Notes under the pieces: generated by a model
The model's input: only the letters and a program-made list of their open reading frames with translations
What the model was told of the DNA's origin: nothing
The model's database searches: none
NCBI GenBank assembly: GCA_027577415.1
Contig: JANBQS010000720.1
Span: forward strand, 496-13,089
Direction: 5' to 3'
DNA length: 12,594 nt
Source of the DNA: Coemansia sp. RSA 922
Lineage: Eukaryota > Kickxellomycota > Kickxellomycetes > Kickxellales > Kickxellaceae
In this document: piece by piece, positions 1 through 8,890 of the stretch
Layout: every line of letters begins with the position of its first letter
Position numbering within the stretch: position 1 is the stretch's first letter
Position numbers and translations under genes: made by a program

Positions 1-1
1 T

Positions 2-1615
2 CCCGTGAACCCCGGCTACTCTGCCATCCCCGTCCCCAGCTACTCCGCCACCCCCGTCGAGAGCTACTCGACCTCGGTCCCCGTGAACCCCGGCTACTCT
101 GCCATCCCCGTCCCCAGCTACTCCGCCACCCCCGTCGAGAGCTACTCGACCTCGGTGAGCACCCCTTGCACCACCACCCCTGTTGAGAGCTACTCGACCT
201 CGGTGCCATCGGTTCCAGGATACTCTACCGTTCCCGTCCCAGGATACACCACCACCCCCGTCGAGAGCTACAGCACCGAGACCACTCCTTGCACCACCAC
301 TCCTGTTGAGAGCTACAGCACCGTCGTCAGCACTCCTTGCACGACCACCCCCGTCGAGAGCTACCACACCGAGACTACCCCTGTCGTGCCCGGCTACACC
401 ACCACCCCCGTTGTCCCTGGCTACACGACCACTCCTGTTGAGAGCTACCACACCGAGACCACTCCCTACCAGACTACCCCTGAGTACGAGTACTGCTGCG
501 AGGACTCGACTGTCACCGTGACTGTCCCCGGCAACGGCTACGTGGCTACCACCACCGTCACCGCTACCGCCACTGTGACTGTTGTCAACACCGCTACCGT
601 GACTGTCGTCAACACCGTCACCGCCCCTTGCACTCCTGTCGAGAGCTACTCGACCTCGGTCCCTACTCCAGGATACACCACCACTCCTGTCGTGCCCGGC
701 TACACCACCACCCCCGTTGTCCCTGGCTACACCACCACTCCTGTTGAGAGCTACCACACCGAGACCACTCCTTGCATCACGACCCCAGTCGTGCCTGGCT
801 ACACCACCACGCCTGTCGAGAGCTACAGCACCGAGACTCTTCCTTACTGCGACGAGACCACTCCTGTAGAGAGCTACAGCACCGAGACCACTCCTTACTG
901 TGACGAGACCACCCCCGTCGAGAGCTACCACACCGAGACCACTCCTTGCACGACCACCCCTGTCGAGAGCTACAGCACCGTTGTGACCACTCCCTGCACC
1001 ACCCCTGTCGAGAGCTATCACACCGAGACCACTCCTTGCACTACTCCCGTCGAGAGCTACCACACCGAGACCACTCCCTGCACGACCACCCCCGTCGAGA
1101 GCTACAGCACCGTTGTGACCACTCCCTGCACCACCCCTGTCGAGAGCTACAGCACCGAGACTACTCCTTGCTCGACCCCTGTCGAGAGCTACAGCACCGA
1201 GACTACTCCTTGCTCGACCCCTGTCGAGAGCTACAGCACCTCGGTGAGCACTCCTTGCTCGACCCCTGTCGAGAGCTACAGCACCGAGACCACCCCTTGC
1301 ACCACCCCTGTCGAGAGCTACTCGACCTCGGTCCCCTCGGTTCCAGGATACTCTACCGTCCCTGAGGTCCCCAGCTACTCTGCCACCCCTGTTGAGAGCT
1401 ACTCGACCTCGGTTCCCGTGAACCCCGGATACTCTACCGTCCCTGAGGTCCCTAGCTACTCCGCCACCCCCGTCGAGAGCTACTCGACCTCGGTCCCCGT
1501 GAACCCTGGATACTCTGCCATCCCTGTTCCCTCGGTTCCTGTTGCGCCTGAGTACTCCGCTATCCCTCCCGTGAACCCTGGATACTCCGCTGTTCCCGTC
1601 CCACCCTACTTCTAA
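2..1615 (+). CDS. Tandem-repeat Thr/Pro/Ser/Tyr-rich protein, probably cell-surface or secreted (5' end missing)
   Basis: The reading frame is open from base 2 to the TAA at 1613-1615 and shows the last 537 residues; the true start lies outside the window. The protein is built almost wholly from variants of a unit around PVESY (23 copies), joined by S/H-T-E-T-T-P-C, TSVPV or VV-PGYTTTP linkers. Many units end in TTPC or PYCDE and so carry one cysteine each. A non-repeat module lies at bases 482-634: it starts EYEYCCED and runs into alternating Thr/Val stretches typical of beta strands. The C-terminus ends PVPPYF without a hydrophobic tail, so there is no GPI-anchor signal. Ser/Thr/Pro density suits heavy O-mannosylation and the cysteines could form crosslinks; both are inference. 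I do not recognise a family. Candidates are a cell-wall, spore-coat or adhesin-like structural protein. Confidence 0.75.
   Translation, partial: PVNPGYSAIPVPSYSATPVESYSTSVPVNPGYSAIPVPSYSATPVESYSTSVSTPCTTTPVESYSTSVPSVPGYSTVPVPGYTTTPVESYSTETTPCTTTPVESYSTVVSTPCTTTPVESYHTETTPVVPGYTTTPVVPGYTTTPVESYHTETTPYQTTPEYEYCCEDSTVTVTVPGNGYVATTTVTATATVTVVNTATVTVVNTVTAPCTPVESYSTSVPTPGYTTTPVVPGYTTTPVVPGYTTTPVESYHTETTPCITTPVVPGYTTTPVESYSTETLPYCDETTPVESYSTETTPYCDETTPVESYHTETTPCTTTPVESYSTVVTTPCTTPVESYHTETTPCTTPVESYHTETTPCTTTPVESYSTVVTTPCTTPVESYSTETTPCSTPVESYSTETTPCSTPVESYSTSVSTPCSTPVESYSTETTPCTTPVESYSTSVPSVPGYSTVPEVPSYSATPVESYSTSVPVNPGYSTVPEVPSYSATPVESYSTSVPVNPGYSAIPVPSVPVAPEYSAIPPVNPGYSAVPVPPYF
2..1615 (+). repeat. 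Coding minisatellite of the repeat protein
   Basis: The coding repeats are visible at DNA level. Units are multiples of 3 nt, so length changes keep the frame. Long units (about 78 nt, N-PGY-S-x-x-P...PVESYSTSVPV type) sit at both ends. Shorter units of 42-48 nt, mostly ending in a Cys codon, fill the middle. Bases 2-79 and 80-157 are a 78-bp tandem copy that is identical over almost the whole unit. A 42-bp unit encoding STPVESYSTETTPC-type sequence is repeated near 1140-1220. Such arrays change copy number readily and are also hard to assemble. Confidence 0.9.
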
Positions 1616-1920
1616 GTGACTCTCTAGGAAGGGTCAGAGACAACGCAAGCGCCTAATACTTTTTCTCTATTTCTAAAACTGACTCCTTATTTGCCAGTTT
1701 TCTTTATCTATATATGAACTTTCTTCAATTATTGACATGTCGTGTATATCTCAAAGACTGGGCCTATCAAAGGTGACTTGATAATAATGTTTGGCTTTGT
1801 ACGCGAATCATGCTCTACCATTTGTAACTCTTTCTCTCTCCCTCTTTTTTAAGATACTGCATTTTTTTTCTTCGTTCTTTCTTATCCAGGGCAATCGCTC
1901 TTCGTATTCTCACATTTCGT
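1616..1920. other. Intergenic region: 3' end of repeat gene and 5' region of PHD gene
   Basis: This 305-bp AT-rich spacer lies between two genes on the same strand. A TATATAT run at 1709-1715 and T/C-rich tracts at about 1830-1885 are plausible promoter and 5' leader elements for the PHD gene. No clean AATAAA follows the repeat gene. Short ATG-initiated frames upstream of 1921 (for example the ATG at 1788) are unsupported. No RNA gene was seen. Confidence 0.5.
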
Positions 1921-3390
1921 ATGGCCTTGCCAGTCGATTCGATATTATCGATACTAATTTGTGCGGCGATAAATGCATACCCTCCACTGGCCATCGAACT
2001 AGCCAAGTTGGCGCAGACAGTGCCGCTGGACGACATGCTGGCGATACGAGAGGTATTTGTGACTCATGGCGGCGAAAAGTTTGGCGAGAAGGATAACAAC
2101 CAGGACCTGCTGACTATCCAAAGGTGGCTATCACAAGCTCGGAGTGCTCTAAAGTTGATACCAGACGAGACCAGCATGTTGCACGTCCAGCCGTCGATAT
2201 ACGAGCTGTTGGAGACCATCTTGCCGCCTTGTAGCATGGACATACGACGAATGGTGCTGCTCTCTGTGGATGGCAGGGATACCAGCTCCACTGCTGTGGA
2301 GGGACTAGGCGTGGCTCTTGAGCGACAGTGGGCTGTGAGCGACTTTTGTACACTAGTGCCGTCGCTCTTGTTTGTGCGTGGTTCGGTAAGTGATGCCATG
2401 TCTCAAAAGCCGAGCCAGATTTGTGCGTTTGCGCTGATACTCCTATGCTAACCCCTTGCTATGATCTGACTACGTCTGACGCTACATTCTATTTATTAGA
2501 TGCCTGTATCTACTCTGGATGGTGTTAGCACAGCTAACTTTGACAGCTGTACCCAAGCGGAAAACCAACACGAGCGAGGGAAAGAGTTGGAGGCGGCGCG
2601 CAGACATTACGCAGATGCTATGACTGTGTGTGCGACAGTTGGAATTCCAGGCACGTCGGGCAGTGGGCATGAGATATTGCTTTCTATACAGGCCCTCATG
2701 ACATGGCTATCCTCGTCGTCGATAGAGCCGCTTGCCCAGGCGACTGATGGTAGGATCGCGAACTATGCGCGGACAATAGGGCCTTTATTGGCTAGATCGG
2801 CAGCATGCTGGGAGCAAGTCGTTGCTCGTATTGACGAAAAAGCCAAGGCATCAACTCAGACGCTACTTAAATTGGAGAGAACTCGACAATATGTGCTACG
2901 TGCATTCGTTGTTGAAGGCATGCCCCTCTTTCCGGGTGGCGAGAAGCAGTGTATGGTGGTACGCCGATTTGGAAAGGCACAGGGAGCTAGTCACTACTCG
3001 GTGCTTGGCAATGACGGCATTTGCTGGCCCACGCGGCTAAAGGACATTCAAGGCACAGTTGTCGAGAGTATGTGGGTGTGTTGTAGCGACGACGAGGAGT
3101 GTAGAGCCAATGATGATCTGGGTACACCTTTCGATGCTAGCAACAGCCAGAGCGGGTTAAATACGGTCGTTGCAGACCCCGACGACGAGATATTCTGCGG
3201 CGTGTGCCACATTATCGACTCGTGGAGCTACAACCAAATTATCATCTGTGACGGCTGCGAGTGTGGCGTGCACCAGATGTGCCATGCGCCAGTTGTCACA
3301 GAAAGCGAGCTCACGCAAGACCAGTGGTTCTGCCAAAGTTGCAAGCCAGACTTTCCGGAAAACAGGGCAAAGCGCGTACGCTCAAAATAA
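1921..3390 (+). CDS. PHD-finger protein, 451 aa, one intron
   Basis: Exons are 1921-2385 (155 codons) and 2500-3390, joined in phase 0. The C-terminus holds a canonical C4HC3 PHD finger: C388-x2-C391, C405-x2-C408, H413-x2-C416, C433-x2-C436, with the pattern IIICDGCECGVHQMCH. It ends in a basic KRVRSK tail that may act as a nuclear signal. PHD fingers bind histone H3 tails, so a chromatin role is likely. The rest is not a domain I recognise. Residues 1-155 are helical and hydrophobic, and residues about 170-205 (ENQHERGKELEAARRHYADA) resemble one TPR-like helical hairpin. The first ATG (1921) is in frame and follows a pyrimidine-rich leader. Retaining the intron would stop translation at 2451 after 176 residues without the finger. 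Exon 2 itself begins with ATG, so an internal start is possible. The gene converges on the ATPase gene with only 70 bp between stops. Confidence 0.8.
2386..2499 (+). other. Intron of the PHD-finger gene
   Basis: The 114-nt intron starts GTAAGT and ends TTATTAG. A TGCTAAC branch-like site lies at 2446-2452, about 47 nt before the acceptor. The reading frame entering the intron meets a stop at 2449-2451, and removing it joins two long open frames in phase 0. Confidence 0.8.
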
Positions 3391-3396
3391 AATAAA
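3386..3396 (+). terminator. Two overlapping AATAAA poly(A) signals over the PHD stop codon
   Basis: AATAAA occurs at 3386-3391 and 3391-3396, and the first copy contains the TAA stop (3388-3390). Only 70 bp separate this stop from that of the convergent ATPase gene, so the 3' UTRs must be very short or overlap. On the minus strand the spacer offers an AATAAG variant near 3447-3452. Confidence 0.55.
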
Positions 3397-3460
3397 AAAA
3401 CGTATTTTGTATAAAGTAAATTTTTTTGAAATATAACGATATTCTTATTGTATCTACTAA

Positions 3461-6400
3461 TCAGTGGGCTTGAAGCTCGACGGTCCGGCCCTCGTAGTTG
3501 GGCATCTGCACAGTAGTCTCTACGGTGTCGCGGTACGCAATCGGTTTTGCCGAGTAGTCTGTAAACATCATTGCGCACGCCTTCTCGATGAGGAAGGCCA
3601 AGGCAAAGTCCGCAGCCATGACCATGCACAAGACGTCGCGGAAATGCTCGGGCATTGGCACAAGCTTGAGGTACTCGTTAAACTCTGGCATGATCTCCAT
3701 GGCGCAGATAGCAGCGATAGCGCCAACGGCAGCCAGTCCGCGGAAAAGAACCTTGTTGTCCTTTAGTGCCTCGCGGAACGGATGACCCTGATAGTTGATG
3801 GCAAATGTCGATACTTGCTGTGACAGCGAGATCAAGTACATGGCGGTATTGAGCAAGCTAGGCTCGAACTTTTTCTCAACATCGACTTCGCCAGACGGCT
3901 CATACTTGCGCACTTCCAAGGTCAGATAGACGAGGGCAGCAACGTGTACGGCAAACTGACCAAGCACGGTAAGTAGCATGTAGACTGTCAGGATGTTCTT
4001 CTGCGGACGTTCGCGGGAGAGCTTTTCGAGCGGCGACGACTTTGAAATGCAAAGGAAGCACACGGACATTAGCGCACCCATGATAGTCGCCTGCCAGTCG
4101 CCGTACTTGATGCCCTCCAGGTACAAGACGCTCAGGTTGTAGGCCGAGATCAAGCAGTTGAGTCCGAGAATCTTGTACATCTGAGTGGTCGCCACCAGCG
4201 CACTACGACCCTGGCGGATAATGTTGCAAATGGCGTTGATGCTGCCGAGCTTTGACGTGAAGGGGGCGGCAACCGATGCGTCGCCAAACTTGAGTACCGG
4301 TACGTCGTCTTCCATAGTATCCATCTGCATCATCCACTCGGTCATCTTCGAGTGCAAGACATCGGTCTGCGTGTTGCCAGCAAGGCGCTGGGTCTCAGCC
4401 TCGCGCACTAATTGCTCTGACCGGTTGGCAGCATCCAAGCGCTTCTTATCTTCGTCCACCATGCTCTGTGACACTGTGCCACCAGCGGCCAAAATGCGGC
4501 GACGTTCTTGCTCTTGCTCCTTCTCGCGTTCCTTCTCCTTGGCAGCCAAACTCTCCATGTACCGCTTGAGCATAGGTGGCGGGTTGGGCGGTGGCTGGTT
4601 AAAGCGCTTAGAGATCTTGCACTGCGCGTCGTAGGCCTGCTTCAGGCGCTGGATCATCTGGCGCTCGGCGATAGCTTGCAAGTCCTCGATACTGCCATTG
4701 AGCAGAGCCACACCAACATGTGCCTGCTTCAATGCACCTACGTCGTTGGTGCCGTCGCCGCACATTAGCGTGATGTAGTCGGCTAGCTTGTACTCGGTCA
4801 GAACAAACTCTTTCTGGTTGGGGCTCACGCGAGCGTATATCCACGCGTGGTGCAGCAGGTAGTCCTTCCACAGTGAGGTGCCCCGGAGGACTTCCAGCGC
4901 CGCACCAGTCAGGCAGAGATCCCAGCCGTCCATTGCGCGCTGCATGCGGGCATCGTCATTCAAGTCTACTTCAAATGCCACAGTCTCGTCGATCGAAGTA
5001 CAAGTAACCACGCGCGTATCCTCGCTCTTGGCAGCAGAAGAGTTACTCAAGGCGTCGAATACCAAGACGCCGCGGTCGACTATCCCGACTTCGCGTGCCA
5101 CGTGGGCAGCAGTCAATGGACTGTCGCCAGTAATCATCACACAGCGGTGCGAGGACTCGTTGAGCATCTTGATCGCTGCGGCAGAGTCAGGCTTCAATGG
5201 ACAGCTAAACACCAAAAAGCCCTGGAACTCCAAGTCCGATTCGATCTCATCTCTCGCCAAGTCATTGAGCTCACGCTCGGTGAAAGCCGCATTGCGCGGC
5301 ATCCACTTACAGCCCAAAGTAAGCACACGTCCACCGCGGCGACTAAAAGCCTTGTACGTCTCATCGTACCAGCTAGGCACCGATCGCAGCATGCCGCGCA
5401 GGGTCTCTGGAGCACCCTTGGCTGCGACAAAATAATCGTGCTTCGCCTTACTCGTTCCCAATCCGCTGACTACGCTGAGCGTAGCGCTGCGCTTGAGCAC
5501 TGACGAAAAGGCAAAGCGCCGGCAAATAGTTATTTTCAACTTGTCGCTCTTGATACCCATTTCTGCGAGTACCTCAGCGGCAGACACATCGGGTACAATA
5601 ATGTCGCTGGTGACTAGCTTGAACCCGGCCGCATCAAGCTGAGTGCGCTCCATCGGGTCGCCGACCAGCTCTCCGCTCTCAAGCTGAACCAAGGCGTGTG
5701 CGCTGGCCAGGGTAAGCGCAGAGTCGCGTCCGACTGTGTGCGCGCCGTTCAGCAGCGAGGGGTCGGTCGAGCCAGGTGCGCCAGCAATTCCCTCCACAAT
5801 AAGGTCCTCGCCAGTCAGGGTACCGGTCTTGTCAAAGCAGCAAATATCAACCTTGCCAGCATTAGGAATGCGGAAAGGCTCGGTACAGAAGATAGCCAGT
5901 TTGGACAGCGCCATTAGCGACGAATTCACTGCCATCGAGAGCTCCATGGGCAGCTCTGGCGGAACGACCGAAGTAATAATAAGCACACAGTCGAGCAAAA
6001 CCTTGGACTTTGGACGACGAGCATCCTGACTGCCGACGATCCAGACATAGGAGGAGGCAAGGATGGCAAAGATCAAAAGGAATCCGATAAACAGGTACGA
6101 CTCCTTGTTGTCAGCCGATACGCGGTCCGTACTGTGGATCATAGTACGAACGAGCTCGCCCTGAGAAGTGCCAAACCCAGTGCGCAAGACATAGCAAGCA
6201 CAGCCGCCGTCAGGAGTAACAATATTGCTAGATGCGTGCGGTGCCTCTACCTGGAGTACCTTGGTGCCGCCAAAGAGCATACTGTTCTTGTCAGCGCCTT
6301 CCATGTCGAGATGATCGGTGGCGTCGCGCAGCTGGATGGACTCTTTGAGCTGAGGCGTAGACTCGCCCGAAAGCATGGCTTCGTTGACAATGCAAGTGCC

Positions 6401-7419
6401 CTCGAGCAGAATAACGTCGCATGGCACGCCGCTGTCTTCGGCCGTACGCACTACTGAAACAATGTCGCCGGGACACAGCGACTCTGTGCCAACCTCAGCC
6501 CATTCTCCGCAGCGCAGAGCCTGGATCTTGTACGGGTGCATCGACAGCGAGCGGAACTCATTCAACGTGCGCAGGCGCTGGAACACAAGAGTCGACTCAA
6601 AAACGACCAGCATAACCAGTGTAAATATGGAGTAGTACCAGTACTCATCCATGCACCACAGGCCAACGCAAAACACTTGGAAGACGAAAAACGGCGCCAC
6701 GGCGTGCTCCTTGAACAGATCGATAAACGTGGGAACAGGGATGTTGAACCTGTTTTCGCCATAAACCTCCAGCGCCTCTTTGACAGAGGCGTTGTCCAAA
6801 AGACCGGTCGACTTTTGAAACTCGCCCAGTGGCGGACAGCTCTCGGATGGGTAAGAGACGTGGCTGAACACCTTCTTATCGTCGTCGTAAATGTACTTTA
6901 GCGCCTGGAACGTGAACGACAGCTGGGGACGGGATTCATCGTAGACGTTGACGCCATACACCATATCGCACAAGGCGCTCTTTCCTAGGTGGTCAGCAGC
7001 AATTATCTTGACCAGCTCGGCCGCGTACGGGTCACTAACACTCTGGCAAGTGAACTTTGCGCGGATATTGACGCTCCACTGACACGCGAGAAACACTAGC
7101 GCCTGCAACGTGAATACGATAACCAGCGATAGCACCGTAAACTCTTGCGATCCCAAAAAGTCGTCGTAACGCAAGGTATACACATAGAGCCATCCTAGAT
7201 ACACTACGGAGAAGGGCCACACGTATGCATGCTGGAGAGGTGGCAGTCTCCGGTGCAGCGTCGCTGACTTTACCGCCTTTGCCTGCACCAGCAGTTCCGG
7301 CGATGTCGATCTACAACGAGCCAATTCAAATAGTTTTTTTTATATGTTTAGTGCTTCTGCTTGTCAAAGTACCTTGGGTGAGCTCAAATGGCGTAGCGAA
7401 TATGCAGTACTTACGGCAT
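3461..7419 (-). CDS. SPF1: P5A-type ATPase, ER membrane (Spf1/ATP13A1 family)
   Basis: The spliced product is 1284 aa, normal for Spf1. The family is a P-type pump of the ER membrane, known to extract misplaced or misinserted transmembrane helices; loss in yeast disturbs glycosylation and ER homeostasis. Visible in order: N-terminal membrane pairs (about 35-80, 205-245), actuator motif LSGES (315-319), membrane helix 4 with PPELPMELS (452-460), which marks P5A rather than ion pumps, phosphorylation motif DKTGT (D495), nucleotide-site KGAPE (633-637), TGDSP (729-733) and GDGTNDVGALKQ (853-864). A charged coiled-coil arm (about 900-1000, Lys/Glu-rich) and several C-terminal membrane segments follow. 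The main exon (3461-7310) has no ATG before the conserved N-terminus. The start is therefore placed at ATG 7417-7419, in a first exon giving only ATGCC, spliced to yield MPSTSPELL. It diverges from the PMM gene. Confidence 0.95.
7311..7414 (-). other. SPF1: Intron splitting the second codon of the ATPase gene
   Basis: On the minus strand the sequence reads ACAATGCC, then GTAAGT (donor at 7414), and 104 nt later TTGTAG (acceptor at 7311-7312), then ATCGACATCG. A CACTAAAC branch-like site lies about 45 nt before the acceptor. The intron is phase 2: CC plus A makes a proline codon, which restores exactly the frame of the long exon. The donor matches the other introns in this window. Confidence 0.75.
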
Positions 7420-7626
7420 TGTCTGAGAGCTTTTTCAAGTCAAAGTAATACTGGCAGAAGAGCTCTGAAATTTGGAGATTAAGCAAAAAAAGACGTCGAG
7501 TGGAAAAAAAAAGGAGGTAAACGAAAGATAAAGTCTTGGGCTATACACGCGGCCCATTCCAAAGTGCTTCGATCAGTAAGCGGCTCATACGAGTCACGGC
7601 CGAGCCACTCTCGCATTCCAGGAGAG

Positions 7627-7631
7627 CCAAT
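7627..7631 (+). promoter_or_regulatory. CCAAT box
   Basis: CCAAT pentamer about 300 bp upstream of the PMM start and about 210 bp upstream of the ATPase start. It could bind the HAP/NF-Y complex. A 5-bp match is weak evidence alone. Confidence 0.3.
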
Positions 7632-7772
7632 CGTTGCCCCACACATCGACTTTGCTGCAAATGCCACGATTTCAATATAACTGTTAGTAGCGCCGATCGC
7701 AAAACAACGCTTTGTCTACAACCCCTCACCAGGTGTCTTTTGAGACGGGCTCAGTATGAGCGGGCATCCCTT

Positions 7773-7780
7773 CCACGTCA
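7773..7780 (-). promoter_or_regulatory. UPRE-like bZIP site (TGACGTGG on minus strand)
   Basis: CCACGTCA on the plus strand reads TGACGTGG on the other, the sequence recognised by animal ATF6/XBP1 factors and related to the ACGTG core of yeast UPRE-2. It lies 42 bp upstream of the PMM TATA box, a normal activator position. There is no CCAAT nine bases away, so it is not a full ERSE. Both flanking genes serve the ER, which fits, but binding is inferred. Confidence 0.4.
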
Positions 7781-7821
7781 CTGATCAATGCAGTGTGGGG
7801 GAGAGTTTGCCTTGGACCGCA

Positions 7822-7827
7822 TATAAA
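7822..7827 (+). promoter_or_regulatory. TATA box of the phosphomannomutase gene
   Basis: TATAAA within CGCATATAAATGC, 110 bp upstream of the PMM ATG. A pyrimidine-rich stretch follows, suiting transcription start and leader, which is expected for a highly expressed housekeeping enzyme. Confidence 0.65.
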
Positions 7828-7931
7828 TGCAAGCCGCTTAGCCTGTGCCCTTTCGGTCCACTTGCATTCTTTCGATATCTCTTCCCCCACCCCCACAAAC
7901 CTTTTTTGAATTCCTTTTTTTTTCAGCTACA

Positions 7932-8796
7932 ATGACCAGCGCTTGGACCGACCGCGAATTTCCCAAGACCATCTGTCTGTTCGACGTCGATGGCACTCTC
8001 ACGCCTGCTCGCGGTGTAAGTACTCATACAAGCAACGAAGAGGGTATCAACGAGAAACAAAAAAAAACCATTGACACAGTTAGCTAATACTTTATATTTT
8101 GTCCTTGCCATTGTATAGGTGATCACCGAGAGCATGAAGAAGACACTAGAGGAGCTGCGCAAAAAGTGCGTAGTCGGGTTTGTCGGTGGCTCCGACTTTG
8201 TTAAGCAGCAAGAGCAGCTAGGAGAAAACGCCCTAGACATGTTTGACTTTTGCTTCTCCGAGAACGGCCTCACAGCCTACCGCCAGGGCAAGCGTCTAGC
8301 CGAAGACAGCTTTTTGAAGTTCCTAGGCGAAGACCGGTACGCCAAGCTGGTAAACTTTTGCCTACGCTACATTGCCGACCTCGAACTGCCCAAGAAGCGT
8401 GGTACTTTTATTGAGTTCCGTCAGGGTATGGTGAACATCTCGCCTATCGGCCGCGCTTGCTCGCGCGATGAGCGTAACGAGTATGAGGAATTTGACCTCA
8501 AGCACAATATTCGCAAGGACTTTGTCGAGGCCCTTAAGCGCGAGTTCCCAGACTACGGTCTCAAGTACTCCATTGGCGGTCAGATCTCCTTCGATGTCTT
8601 CCCTATCGGCTGGGATAAGACCTATTGCCTTAAGCACCTGGAGGGCGAGGGCTTTGACACGATCCACTTCTTTGGCGATAAGACCTTTGAGGGTGGCAAC
8701 GACTTTGAGATCTACGAGCACGACGAGGTCACTGGACACGCCGTCAAGAACCCGCTGGAGACCGAGGCCATTCTCAAGTCGCTCTTCGACTTGTAA
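7932..8796 (+). CDS. SEC53: Phosphomannomutase (Sec53/PMM2 family), 253 aa
   Basis: The enzyme interconverts mannose-6-phosphate and mannose-1-phosphate in the cytosol, feeding GDP-mannose for N-glycans, O-mannosylation, GPI anchors and wall mannan. Exons are 7932-8015 (28 codons) and 8119-8796, joined in phase 0. The product is 253 aa, the usual family length. The HAD-type motif FDVDGT gives the nucleophile D18 and acid/base D20. VGGSD (50-54), the substrate-cap block [31 protein letters not shown], and the Mg-binding block [18 protein letters not shown] follow in family order. ATG 7932 lies in an ACAATG context after a T-rich leader, ahead of the conserved core by only about 10 residues as in homologues. 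It is transcribed away from the ATPase gene and converges on elongin A with 94 bp between stops. Confidence 0.97.
8016..8118 (+). other. SEC53: Intron of the phosphomannomutase gene
   Basis: The 103-nt intron begins GTAAGTAC and ends TTGTATAG, with AGCTAATA as a branch candidate about 30 nt before the acceptor. The frame entering it hits a stop at 8085-8087. Removal joins ...TLTPARG to VITESMKK, matching the family sequence pattern. Confidence 0.92.
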
Positions 8797-8890
8797 GCGC
8801 GCATTGCCTCTACTTTACATACATGTAGCACGTTAAGTGAAACGCTCTAGTAATACATTCTAAAAAAAAGTGCAAAGCAGGCGACTATAT
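8797..8890. terminator. Short convergent 3' spacer between PMM and elongin A
   Basis: Only 94 bp separate the two stop codons. The plus strand has AATACA with an A8 run (about 8852-8870) as a weak poly(A)-signal region. On the minus strand no clear AATAAA is seen. The transcripts probably overlap at their 3' ends. TACATGTA near 8821 is a small palindrome of no evident role. Confidence 0.4.

Larger units (their letters stand above)
7420..7931. promoter_or_regulatory. Shared divergent promoter of the ATPase and phosphomannomutase genes
   Basis: This 512-bp region separates two start codons pointing away from each other. It holds no credible gene. The PMM side has a TATA box (7822-7827), a bZIP/UPRE-like site (7773-7780) and a C/T-rich leader just before the ATG. 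Towards the ATPase side are a GACGTC (7492-7497), poly(A) tracts near 7485-7512, a GAGTCA (7591-7596, AP-1/Gcn4-like core) and a CCAAT (7627-7631). Only the position and match to known motifs support these sites. No tRNA-like fold was recognised. Confidence 0.7.

Noticed and set aside
183..1365. Open frames in the other two plus-strand frames of the repeat region (183-521, 946-1365)
   Set aside because: They arise because repeat units are multiples of 3 nt, so every frame repeats without stops. Their Arg/Pro/His-rich products are shadows of the true frame, which alone reaches a stop in a coherent gene end.
6362..6376. LSGES in place of the TGES actuator motif of most P-type ATPases
   Set aside because: P5A members such as yeast Spf1 use this form, so it is not a defect.
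4185..6901. Several plus-strand open frames of 70-185 codons opposite the ATPase gene
   Set aside because: They are antisense shadows of strongly conserved P5A coding sequence, with no start context or recognisable product.
7324..7324. TTG at 7322-7324 as the ATPase start
   Set aside because: It lies inside the intron, 14 nt before the exon 2 start. A spliced ATG is a better explanation than a rare non-ATG start.
7845..7931. In-frame extension of phosphomannomutase upstream of 7932
   Set aside because: The extra residues come from the T/C-rich leader just after the TATA box. ATG 7932 gives the normal family length.
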